A DNA stretch of 64,000 nt from the NCBI RefSeq assembly GCF_031454155.1, contig NZ_JAVDQG010000005.1:186001-250000 (forward strand), written 5' to 3'. The notes beneath the pieces are model-generated. The model saw only the letters and a list, made by a program, of their open reading frames with translations. It did no database searches and was not told the DNA's origin. Made by a program: the position numbers and the translations under genes. How positions within the stretch are numbered: the stretch's first letter is position 1; the number at the start of each line of letters is the position of its first letter. This stretch comes from Desmospora profundinema. GTDB taxonomy: Bacteria; Bacillota; Bacilli; Thermoactinomycetales; DSM-45169. Positions 55,431-63,892 of the stretch are shown piece after piece.

Positions 55431-57038
55431 TCATACATTTCCGACCACGTTTCGAAGCCTTCCCGTCTTGATCAATTCCACCACGCGTTGGATGTCCTGA
55501 TCCATCCGTCGATCTCGGTCTACAAATGGCACTTGCTCGCGGACAAGGTAGAAAGCCGCCTGAGTCTTATCTCCCATATATTCGACCCCTCTTAATTCTA
55601 GCGCTTGGCACAATACGAGTAAATGAATGGCGGATACTTCCCGTACTAACTCTATAATGGTTCGTGCATCTCTTGCAGCGATTGTACCCATGCTCACCTT
55701 ATCCTGATTGTGAGCCTCAGTCGACCGGGAAAATACACTGACAGGACCCGACATTTTCAATGCTTCAGCAGTGATGGCTGAGCTGGCCAACTGCATTCCC
55801 TTGAAACCATGATTAAGTCCCGATTCATAATCTTCTGGATCAAACCTGGGAATCAAGTTAGGGGTCAGATTGTTATTAAATTTTTCGTCCACCACCAACT
55901 CCAATTGTCTATCTAACAAATCCGCAATATTGGATACGGCCACCTTCAGTGAATCCATCGCCTGTACGATATGGCCGCCATAAAAATTTCCACCATTGTA
56001 TACATGACGACTGTTGACATCAAAAAGAGGGTTGTCATTACTAGAGTTACATTCCACTTCCACCCACTGCTTCACCCAACGGATGGTATCTCTTAACACC
56101 CCGGTGACATGAGGGGCACAACGGATAGAATACCTGTCTTGGATCGGACGATCCCATTCTTGATACCCTTTCTCTTCGAATTCGTTATTCAGGCTTAATA
56201 TTTTATCTCGGGCCAAGCGGGATTCCGATAACATTTCATAAATTAATCTAGCACTTTCCAATTGACCTTCATGTGGTTTCACTTGGTGGATGAAGGGATG
56301 GAAATGACCCCGATCTCCCATTAGCGCTTCCGTTGCCATCGCCGTACAAAGGTCAGCAACAAAAGCCAATTCTTTGGCGTCCCAAACAGCTAAAACAGCG
56401 AAAGCTGTCATAAAAGAAGTACCGTTGATTAACGACAAACCCTCTTTTGCTTCCAATACAATCGGATTTACGGAATTTTCATCTAATACTTCTTTAATAT
56501 CTCTTATCTGCCCTTTACACTTGACCTGTCCCTCCCCAATGATTGCCGAAGCTAGATAACTCAAGGGGATTAAGTCCCCACTCGCTCCCACCGACCCCCT
56601 TTCGGGAATTACAGGAATGATATCTTTATTTAAGTACTCCAACAACTGATGAACTACAACAGGACGAATCCCCGAATTTCCCTTTGCTAAACAGTTTGCT
56701 CGGATTAGCATCGTCGCTCGGATGACATCATCAGAAGCAGTGGGCCCAGTTCCATTTAGGTGGTATTTGACCATGTTTAATTGCAAATCAGCCGTTTTTT
56801 CAGGCGAAATTTGGTATCTGGAACTGTCACCAAAACCGGTAGTTACGCCATAAATCGGTTGTTTAGTATCGATCATTCTATTTTTAAAATTATCGGAACA
56901 TTCCATGCGTATTACGGAATCCTTGGACAGTACCGTTTTCCGGTCATCCAGTTTACGAGCCATATTTACAATATCTTCTATTTCCAGACTACTTCCATTA
57001 ATACTTAATAATTTTCGTATTGCCTCTTTGGTTTTCAT
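55431..57038 (-). CDS. MIO-type aromatic amino acid ammonia-lyase or aminomutase
   Basis: A 535-aa HAL/PAL-family enzyme. Catalytic Tyr in PIYGVTTGFG; MIO tripeptide Ala-Ser-Gly in RGSVGASGDLIPLSYLASAI; further active-site motifs NGTSFMTAFAVLA, SSNDNPLF and GGNFYGGHIVQAMD. At the selectivity site (LQLNMVKYHLNGTG) it has Tyr-His rather than the Phe-Leu of PAL or Ser-His of HAL; His there is associated with tyrosine or histidine ring recognition. Lyase or 2,3-aminomutase cannot be distinguished. Last gene of the minus-strand cluster; AT-rich. Confidence 0.92.
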   Translation of the reverse strand: MKTKEAIRKLLSINGSSLEIEDIVNMARKLDDRKTVLSKDSVIRMECSDNFKNRMIDTKQPIYGVTTGFGDSSRYQISPEKTADLQLNMVKYHLNGTGPTASDDVIRATMLIRANCLAKGNSGIRPVVVHQLLEYLNKDIIPVIPERGSVGASGDLIPLSYLASAIIGEGQVKCKGQIRDIKEVLDENSVNPIVLEAKEGLSLINGTSFMTAFAVLAVWDAKELAFVADLCTAMATEALMGDRGHFHPFIHQVKPHEGQLESARLIYEMLSESRLARDKILSLNNEFEEKGYQEWDRPIQDRYSIRCAPHVTGVLRDTIRWVKQWVEVECNSSNDNPLFDVNSRHVYNGGNFYGGHIVQAMDSLKVAVSNIADLLDRQLELVVDEKFNNNLTPNLIPRFDPEDYESGLNHGFKGMQLASSAITAEALKMSGPVSVFSRSTEAHNQDKVSMGTIAARDARTIIELVREVSAIHLLVLCQALELRGVEYMGDKTQAAFYLVREQVPFVDRDRRMDQDIQRVVELIKTGRLRNVVGNV

Positions 57039-57161
57039 ATATGACTCCTTATAATCCTTTCATAATTTACGAAGACACTACTGATTTACTTGCATTTCAT
57101 GATTTGCAATATACGTAAATACTCAACTATATAAACAAACAATACTAATCTTTTTAGTTCC

Positions 57162-58517
57162 TTAATTTTGATGGAATACACAACCGGTAGCAGCACCACG
57201 TGAAACATTAACAACAGCATCTCCCTCAGAAATGGTACCTCTCGCAAAGGAGCCATTATAACGGCCGTTTGCTGTGAAAACTCCCCAATTTATCATAACC
57301 TTATGTTCCTGAATTCCCTGTGAGGTTAGAAACAACATGGGTTCTAATTCTGGATGAACTCGCTTTTGCATCACATATAGTGTTTTCCCATTTAAAATAC
57401 GTTCAACTAATTCTTTCCATTCATCTGGAGACAAACACCATCCCAACTGAACACCCATCCCACCAAAGCCGCAAACTGGTTTCAAAACCATCTCAGACTG
57501 CTGCTCCAAAAGAATTTCTGTTATATCCATCTGCTCCCCGTTCCAATCTGTCATCCCCGGCTGAACAAAACGTGTCCATGGCACAAATCGATCAATCAAA
57601 CGTCTCTCATCATCATTAAAGCTTTTTTGGTATCGCGGATCCGAAAGAAAGGCCAGTACCCCTTTATTCCCCACCAATTCAGCTACAAAGCTCATCACTA
57701 ATAGTACTCGGTCATCACGAACAGCTTCCAAAACCGGCTTAAGGAGAGAAGGGGTTTCCGTAATCTCATCTATTACAAATGTTCGATATAAAATATCTAC
57801 CGGAGTTGAATCCGCATATAAAACACCATCACGGTAGTCCAGCTCACCCAAATGGCAGGAAAATGCGTCAAACCCTCTCTTCCTCAACAAGCCTGCAAAA
57901 CGGTCCATCTTCTTTACCATTGCTGGATACGTCGAAGGCCAATCAACTATGGCAACTTTAGGCCGATTCCCGAGCCCCCTCTTAATGGATGCATCCCAAA
58001 GCGCTTCCGCCACTCCATCCACAGAGTCAATAAAAGAGAGTGATTCTTCATTTACAAAATCCCGGAAAAAGGGATGGTGCAAAAGAACTCGGTTAAACTC
58101 GGCGTTCTCCAAACCACCAGTACTACTGTGGACATTAAACTCCAGTAGCTTAAATGAACCACTTTTATCCTTATAAAGATCTGCCCGACCGATTAAAACC
58201 TCCTGGTGCACCCAAGTGGATTCAACCACTTTTTTTTGTAGAGAATTCAGCCCCAGTAGATCGCACATTTTAGAGACGTCTCCTTCAAACAAACGATCAG
58301 GTATATGAAACATTAATTGAAACAAATGAACGATATCCTCTTCTAGTCTCTTCAGATCTTCAGCTGTATGAAACAACGGACGAAGAAGAACATCGGTGTT
58401 CTCAACTTGGAGCCATTGTTCCCTACGAAGCATGCCACCAACTTCGTTAAAAATAGCATAGCCCCTGTCATGTGTTTGATCAATCTTTCCAAAAAATCTA
58501 CCGACCAAATGATTCAT
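57162..58517 (-). CDS. ATP-grasp-type carboxylate-amine ligase, circularly permuted-like
   Basis: About 451 aa; start ATG 58517 with GGAGGT 4 nt before it. Features of the glutathionylspermidine-synthase-like/circularly permuted ATP-grasp group: FKLLEFNVHSSTGGLENAEF (substrate/Mg region), MVLKPVCGFGGMGVQLGWCL (Lys plus Gly loop for ATP), then MINWGVFTANGRYNGSFARG and VVNVSRGAATGCV. It should activate a carboxylate as acyl phosphate and form an amide. Substrates unknown. Overlaps the PPTase end by 20 nt. Confidence 0.78.
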   Translation of the reverse strand: MNHLVGRFFGKIDQTHDRGYAIFNEVGGMLRREQWLQVENTDVLLRPLFHTAEDLKRLEEDIVHLFQLMFHIPDRLFEGDVSKMCDLLGLNSLQKKVVESTWVHQEVLIGRADLYKDKSGSFKLLEFNVHSSTGGLENAEFNRVLLHHPFFRDFVNEESLSFIDSVDGVAEALWDASIKRGLGNRPKVAIVDWPSTYPAMVKKMDRFAGLLRKRGFDAFSCHLGELDYRDGVLYADSTPVDILYRTFVIDEITETPSLLKPVLEAVRDDRVLLVMSFVAELVGNKGVLAFLSDPRYQKSFNDDERRLIDRFVPWTRFVQPGMTDWNGEQMDITEILLEQQSEMVLKPVCGFGGMGVQLGWCLSPDEWKELVERILNGKTLYVMQKRVHPELEPMLFLTSQGIQEHKVMINWGVFTANGRYNGSFARGTISEGDAVVNVSRGAATGCVFHQN

Positions 58518-59286
58518 TTGTACCTCCAATGAAGGAATTATCCCAAACCATACAAGCACATCGTTTTGATCCAACGATCAACCAAGTGTATAGCATCCGA
58601 TCTCCGCTTATCTTAAAAAAACCATAAGCCTCCCTCACATCACTGCCAAACCAGCTTTTACCTGGATCAAACGGGGCGATATAGGTCGGTATCCACTTTG
58701 TCACGGGTGAGGAACGTAGATCTTTGAAGCCCGTCCCACAATACTTGGCGATAGCTTCTTTTACTGTCCACCACATCGTCACTTGCAGCCTTTCATCACA
58801 CACCAAATCAGTAAAATCTTTTGCTATTTTGAGAGGAATCTGTTGCAACACCCACTGATGGAATACAGGATGCCGTACCTTCACTTCCTCAATATCCGTT
58901 CCCACTCTTCCCAATCGATGAACCGCTCCTACAGCTACTCGGTCAGTATGTGAAAGTGAAATTCCCTGAAAGCGAGTCTCATCTCTTTCCAAAACATAAG
59001 GAATCCCGCTTGGTTCATTCATGATTTCCAAATCTTTAGGCCTCCACCCTTTCTTCATGTCCAACAGTGCCTGTTTTGTTACGATACGAGCAACCATCCG
59101 TTGCAAGGCAAGAATATTTTTAATTCTAAACTGATTCCATTCTCGGTGTGTAAACCACTGTTCAATCCTGCCATTTTCAAAGGAATGGATGGGAGCTAGT
59201 GCTAAAAGCGGATGGTCGTTATGATTACTAGGAGGGACAAATCGAATAGGATATATCCGATTAACCACGCCCGAACATCCATCCAC
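58498..59286 (-). CDS. Sfp-type 4'-phosphopantetheinyl transferase
   Basis: A 262-aa PPTase. Motifs: GISLSHTDRVAVGAVHRLGR with Mg-binding VGTDIEEV, and WWTVKEAIAKYCGTGFKDL. Activates carrier proteins of PKS/NRPS systems. Length and layout match Sfp. The GTG start (59286) overlaps the SDR end by 26 nt; a GTG six codons later is an alternative. No carrier protein gene is in the window. Confidence 0.9.
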   Translation of the reverse strand: MDGCSGVVNRIYPIRFVPPSNHNDHPLLALAPIHSFENGRIEQWFTHREWNQFRIKNILALQRMVARIVTKQALLDMKKGWRPKDLEIMNEPSGIPYVLERDETRFQGISLSHTDRVAVGAVHRLGRVGTDIEEVKVRHPVFHQWVLQQIPLKIAKDFTDLVCDERLQVTMWWTVKEAIAKYCGTGFKDLRSSPVTKWIPTYIAPFDPGKSWFGSDVREAYGFFKISGDRMLYTWLIVGSKRCACMVWDNSFIGGTNESFGR

Positions 59287-60019
59287 CGTTCACATTGAGA
59301 ATTTCACCGGTCACGAACGACGCTTCAGGGGATGACAAATATTGCACTGCAGCGGCGATATCATCCACATGCCCAGGACGATGAACCGGAGTTTGTTGTA
59401 CAATGCTTTGAATCACTTTCTCAGGCCAGTGCCCTGTAAAGCCGGTATCTGCAATGAATCCAGGTGCTATCGCATTTACCGTAATCCCCTCAGGGCTCAA
59501 CTCACGGGCCAATCCATAAGTTAGTCCGTGCAACCCTGCTTTAGAAGCGGAGTAGCCCGCAACGCCTGGTCCCCTCCCTCCCGTGAAAGCAGCAATGGAA
59601 CTGATGTTGATGATCCGCCCTCCAGGCCGAACCATATGGGGCGCCACAGCTACCGACATCAGGAAACTTCCCTTTAATACCGTGTTGACCATTTCATCCC
59701 AAGACCGTTCCGCCTCGGTGAGCTCCATGGTGGTTTCCGTGCCATTGATGAACCCCGCATTGTTAATCAGGATATCAATTTGACCATATTTCGAGACGAT
59801 AGCATTCATAGCTTCAGCCACTTCTTCTCTTTTGGAAACGTCCACTTTCAACCCGGTAACCTTTGACCCTAGTTCTTCTTCAGTCTGACGAATCCGTTCT
59901 TCATTCCTACCGAGAACTACTACCGAATCCTTTTCTGCAAACGAACGGGCAATCGCTTTTCCGATCCCGCTATTCCCCCCGGTCACAATGATTACACGTT
60001 CCTTTGTCACTTGAGACAT
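59261..60019 (-). CDS. SDR-family 3-oxoacyl reductase (FabG-like)
   Basis: A 252-aa SDR: VIIVTGGNSGIGKAIARSFA, ILINNAGFINGTE, INISSIAAFTG and AGYSASKAGLHGLTYGLARE (Ser, Tyr, Lys). The end ILNVNGGWMFG matches FabG-like enzymes. Start ATG 60019; TTG two codons earlier also possible. Expected to reduce a beta-ketoacyl or ketone intermediate. Confidence 0.9.
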   Translation of the reverse strand: MSQVTKERVIIVTGGNSGIGKAIARSFAEKDSVVVLGRNEERIRQTEEELGSKVTGLKVDVSKREEVAEAMNAIVSKYGQIDILINNAGFINGTETTMELTEAERSWDEMVNTVLKGSFLMSVAVAPHMVRPGGRIINISSIAAFTGGRGPGVAGYSASKAGLHGLTYGLARELSPEGITVNAIAPGFIADTGFTGHWPEKVIQSIVQQTPVHRPGHVDDIAAAVQYLSSPEASFVTGEILNVNGGWMFGRG

Positions 60020-60089
60020 TTGCAAATATCCTCCCTTTGAACTTTTATCTCTAGGTTTTTTTATTATAATAATCCATTTCCGCTAAATG

Positions 60090-61394
60090 TTAGGACGCGG
60101 TGTCCGCTTGCAAATTTTCTTCAACACGACTCACCTCGTGGTTCCACCCCCTACACAGTAGGACTGCAACTCCTACTCCTACCACCACCACTACCAATAG
60201 AATAAGCAGAAAAGTCATGTAACCAATCGCTGCACCTCCTAACCCCATCAACACACTGCCCAGCGGAATACTGACAAATGCGATCAAGCGCTTTAAACTG
60301 AAAACCCTCACACGGATTTTGGATGGAGTAAGATCAAGCCAAGCGCCACCACCGAACATAACCAACAAAATAAACAAAACACCCAACACAAAACTAGAAG
60401 TAATCAAAAAAACAGTATTGTGAATCACAGTAATCAAACCGAGTACGATACTGATCATGAGAACGAGCCCAGCCGCAACAACCCCAGGACGTTTGGTTGC
60501 TTTCGCAAGACTCATGAAAATCATCGAAGTAATCAGCATTCCCGCACCGAATGCTCCCGAGAATTGCCCATAAAAAGTAGCTTCGTTTTCAAGATGCATT
60601 TCGGTGATGAACGCCGGTAACAAAGAATAAAACGGAGGAATCACCAAATTCGTCACAAAACCGATCACCAGCATGAAAATAAGTACCGGTCGAGTGACAA
60701 TCCAACGGGCTGCAATTCGTGCATCAGCCCACATGGTGCGAAAAGTCAGCTTGCTTTTGCTTTCCGGTACTGGTTGACTGGAACTAACAATCTGAGCCCA
60801 TAAGAGCAATAGCCCCGTCGTCAACAGGATAGCGACTCCCGCCACGATCGATGTCAGCCAGATCAAGCCCATGGCTAACACTCCACCACCCAATATAGGG
60901 GCTACAAATCGACCCACTTGTGGTTGAAGCTGGATCATTAATGCCGTTCGGTTTGATGGCCACCCCCTGGGTGCGAGATCTGCAATTGTGGTTTCCAATG
61001 CAGCGCTGTAGAGTGAAAAAGTGCTCTGCAACCCAATGAAGATAAACGCCACAACCAAAATCATGATGAAGTCTTTGACCAAGCCCGTATAAGGGATTAA
61101 CAAGCAAATGACCTCTACAAACATCAGAATTTGTACAAAAAGCAAAAACCTGTTTCTATTTATACGATCAATTAAACCGGAAAGCATCACTACCACTACA
61201 GTAGCGATGAGATTACTTACCCCCACAATTACACCAAGAACCCCACCGCCCCCTGCTGGAGACTGTGTGATAAACCAATTTAACGAAAACACCGTTAGGC
61301 TGTAGGAGAAGAAAACTAGAAAGCTGGGAAGCCAAACTTTTAATACGGATGTTATCTTCTCTATCGGTTGATCTTCTGCTTTCTCCTCACTCAT
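60090..61394 (-). CDS. MFS transporter, probable exporter of the cluster product
   Basis: A 434-aa, 12-TM MFS protein (LVFFSYSLTVFSLNWFITQS; LSGLIDRINRNRFLLFVQIL as motif A). ATGA overlap with the amidase stop shows translational coupling. Closest in layout to MFS efflux proteins (DHA3/macrolide-type); in the cluster it may provide export and self-protection. Confidence 0.88.
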   Translation of the reverse strand: MSEEKAEDQPIEKITSVLKVWLPSFLVFFSYSLTVFSLNWFITQSPAGGGGVLGVIVGVSNLIATVVVVMLSGLIDRINRNRFLLFVQILMFVEVICLLIPYTGLVKDFIMILVVAFIFIGLQSTFSLYSAALETTIADLAPRGWPSNRTALMIQLQPQVGRFVAPILGGGVLAMGLIWLTSIVAGVAILLTTGLLLLWAQIVSSSQPVPESKSKLTFRTMWADARIAARWIVTRPVLIFMLVIGFVTNLVIPPFYSLLPAFITEMHLENEATFYGQFSGAFGAGMLITSMIFMSLAKATKRPGVVAAGLVLMISIVLGLITVIHNTVFLITSSFVLGVLFILLVMFGGGAWLDLTPSKIRVRVFSLKRLIAFVSIPLGSVLMGLGGAAIGYMTFLLILLVVVVVGVGVAVLLCRGWNHEVSRVEENLQADTAS

Positions 61395-62701
61395 ATCATC
61401 GCCTCCTGAATTTGAGAAAACGAAGACCTTACCAGCTCTTCAATGATACGCCCCGCTAGAATCAGCATTTCTTCCCCTCCTGGTTTGGCCCAAATTTGGA
61501 GTCCCATCGGTGCCCCATCGGAAGTCAACCCCATCGGAAGGGTGAGTGCGGGAATAACTGCCTGACTAGCAGTTATAGTGTAACTAAGATCCGAATAGAG
61601 TTCCTCCACTGGTGTGGGAGGGGTTCGGAGATTTCTGGGTGGAACAGGGTCAAGAGGAAGTATCCACACATCCATCTCATTGTTAGAGAGATCATGCATC
61701 GCCATGGAAGCTACTTGTTTTTGCACCTTCTTCAAATGCTCATATCGGACGTCATCAATCTGACTGCCCTGCTTAACCAGATACCATATACCAGGACCAT
61801 AATCGACAGACGCTGTTTGCCGAAGCGTTTTATGGCGATCCCAAACTTCTCGCCACAACAATTGAAACGCTTCTTCCCTATATTTCCACCATCTTAAATT
61901 CTCTTTTCTTACTACAATTCCCTCTTCCATCAAACTATCCACCAGTTTACTAAAGCAATGCTGGATTTCAGGGTGACAGGGATCTTCCTTATAATTATCC
62001 ACCACCCCAATCTTCAAAAACCTGCGGTCAAACGAATGGAGCTTAGCTTCGGACTGAAATATTTCACCTAACCTTTCTCGTTTCCATATATATTCTAGGT
62101 CCGCAACTGTACGCGTCATAATCCCCATACTGTCCATGCTTTTACTCACCGAAAAAACCCCATCGCTCATCTGAGGACTTTGAGTCAGACGAAGTCCCAC
62201 GACTCCACAATATCCGGCTGGCCACCGTACTGAACCAGCTGAATCCGTTCCAATGGAGACATCACAGTATCCAGCCGCTACTGACACAGCAGAACCTGTA
62301 CTAGAACCTCCTGCACTGAAATCCGGATAGAGCGGATTGACACATTCACATTTCGGACCAAGACTAAATTCTGTCGTCCATGCTTTGCCTAGACAAGAAA
62401 ACCGACGCTCATGAAGTCGGTCTGCAACAATAGCTGACCGATCCGGAATATGTCGATAACAACGGCTACCTAATCTAGTTGGAAAGCCTTGTATATCGAT
62501 CGTATCTTTATATGTAACCAATAAATTTGGCAACTCTCCATGATCGGATCGCTCAATGGGTTGCCACTTCACTAAACCACGATAACGTCCATTCGTCTTT
62601 CTAATATGTTCCTCCACCGCATCCAGCCAACTTTTCCAGGACAACTTTCCTTTCTTGATTAATTGATCACGTTTTTCGATAGGCATCATTAGATTCATCA
62701 C
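61391..62701 (-). CDS. Amidase-signature hydrolase
   Basis: A 436-aa amidase-signature enzyme with an intact Ser-cisSer-Lys triad: Lys in LVTYKDTIDIQGFPT, cis-Ser in SAGGSSTGSAVSVAAG, nucleophilic Ser in VSIGTDSAGSVRWPAGYCG. Hydrolyses or forms amides. Not of the GatA type (no gatC/gatB neighbours). Overlaps the adenylating gene by 4 nt. It may remove or transfer an amide group during assembly. Confidence 0.9.
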   Translation of the reverse strand: MMNLMMPIEKRDQLIKKGKLSWKSWLDAVEEHIRKTNGRYRGLVKWQPIERSDHGELPNLLVTYKDTIDIQGFPTRLGSRCYRHIPDRSAIVADRLHERRFSCLGKAWTTEFSLGPKCECVNPLYPDFSAGGSSTGSAVSVAAGYCDVSIGTDSAGSVRWPAGYCGVVGLRLTQSPQMSDGVFSVSKSMDSMGIMTRTVADLEYIWKRERLGEIFQSEAKLHSFDRRFLKIGVVDNYKEDPCHPEIQHCFSKLVDSLMEEGIVVRKENLRWWKYREEAFQLLWREVWDRHKTLRQTASVDYGPGIWYLVKQGSQIDDVRYEHLKKVQKQVASMAMHDLSNNEMDVWILPLDPVPPRNLRTPPTPVEELYSDLSYTITASQAVIPALTLPMGLTSDGAPMGLQIWAKPGGEEMLILAGRIIEELVRSSFSQIQEAMI

Positions 62702-63888
62702 TTTTTATCCTCCCAAACTACCATAGGTGTTTTATGTGTCCGGGAATTCACTTGTACATTGGGAACAACAGACACGCGGAACGATTCTCGATCACGAGCA
62801 ACAATATTACTAAGATCAAATATTTGGGAAATGACATGATCACGTAATTCTTCGATATCAACACCACCATGAGGATCAACTACCCGCAATTCCAAAATCT
62901 CGGATCCCGCTTCTCTTTTTAAGATAACAACTTGTCCTTGTGTCACACATGAATGGTCTTTTGCTGTGTCAATTAACCAAGCGGGATCAAACAAAGCACC
63001 CCGAAACTTAAATTCTCTTCCTTTGCGGCCCAATATTCTAAGGGTCCGACTTTCTTTTCCACACAAACAAGAGCTCCATTCACCGACATCGCCCAAACGG
63101 TATCGAAGAGCAATACTGATGGTGTCCGGATGGACCCCTGTTACTGCCAACTCTCCCTCCTCCAACACTTCTACATATTGATAAGGTAGCAAATGAAAAC
63201 AATCAAAAGAGCAATGGGGGCCATTATAACCAATAACCCAGGTTTCAGTAGATCCGTATAAGCCCCAAACTTCCACTTCTGGAAGCACCTTTCCTAACAA
63301 TTCTGCTAAATCATTTCCAAATTGTTCCCCCACCCAAAGCACCTTCCGAACCGTGGTGAGCCGAAGGCCTTCACGATGACAGTATCCAATAATTTGTTTT
63401 AATGTAGTGGGGGTTCCAGCAATCGCCGTTACACCTTGTTCATTGAAAAATCGAATCCACACACCCAGTTCACTTTCATTGATCGGACCCAGTGGGATGG
63501 TTTCTTTCGCTAAACGATCCCCCAAAGCGTTGTAAAAATAATGAGAGGACCACATTTTACCGGGGAGAAATAGATTACAAAATACATCTTCACTGTCTAA
63601 AGGCTTCCAATTCTTTATAATATCGTCCAAAAACAGATGTGATGGGATTAAATTTATCTGCGGGGATCCAAGCGTTCCCCCGCTGGAAAATAAGTATCCT
63701 TTTTGGGGTCTCGGTTTTTCTCGGATCTCCTCAAGAACGGTCTTAAAGTCTTGTTTGTTCATGAAAGAAATCAGTTTGAAATCAGACTCATCGAAGACTG
63801 GGCCCACCCCTTCATAACGGGATTCCATTTTCCGTATACGGCGCATCTTCTGCAACAGACGGTTCACTTCAATGAAATCAAGGGCCAT
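62698..63888 (-). CDS. PaaK/CoF-like AMP-forming adenylating enzyme
   Basis: A 396-aa ANL-family protein of the phenylacetate-CoA ligase type: P-loop LFSSGGTLGSPQINLIPSH, A5 GLYGSTETWVIGYNGPHC, LRYRLGDVGEW with CLCG, then TLRILGRKGREFKFRG and a short C-terminal domain. The P-loop lacks the usual PK (SPQ instead), and the usual C-terminal Lys is not obvious. It activates an aromatic or acyl carboxylate, substrate unknown. Confidence 0.85.
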   Translation of the reverse strand: MALDFIEVNRLLQKMRRIRKMESRYEGVGPVFDESDFKLISFMNKQDFKTVLEEIREKPRPQKGYLFSSGGTLGSPQINLIPSHLFLDDIIKNWKPLDSEDVFCNLFLPGKMWSSHYFYNALGDRLAKETIPLGPINESELGVWIRFFNEQGVTAIAGTPTTLKQIIGYCHREGLRLTTVRKVLWVGEQFGNDLAELLGKVLPEVEVWGLYGSTETWVIGYNGPHCSFDCFHLLPYQYVEVLEEGELAVTGVHPDTISIALRYRLGDVGEWSSCLCGKESRTLRILGRKGREFKFRGALFDPAWLIDTAKDHSCVTQGQVVILKREAGSEILELRVVDPHGGVDIEELRDHVISQIFDLSNIVARDRESFRVSVVPNVQVNSRTHKTPMVVWEDKK

Positions 63889-63892
63889 CAGG

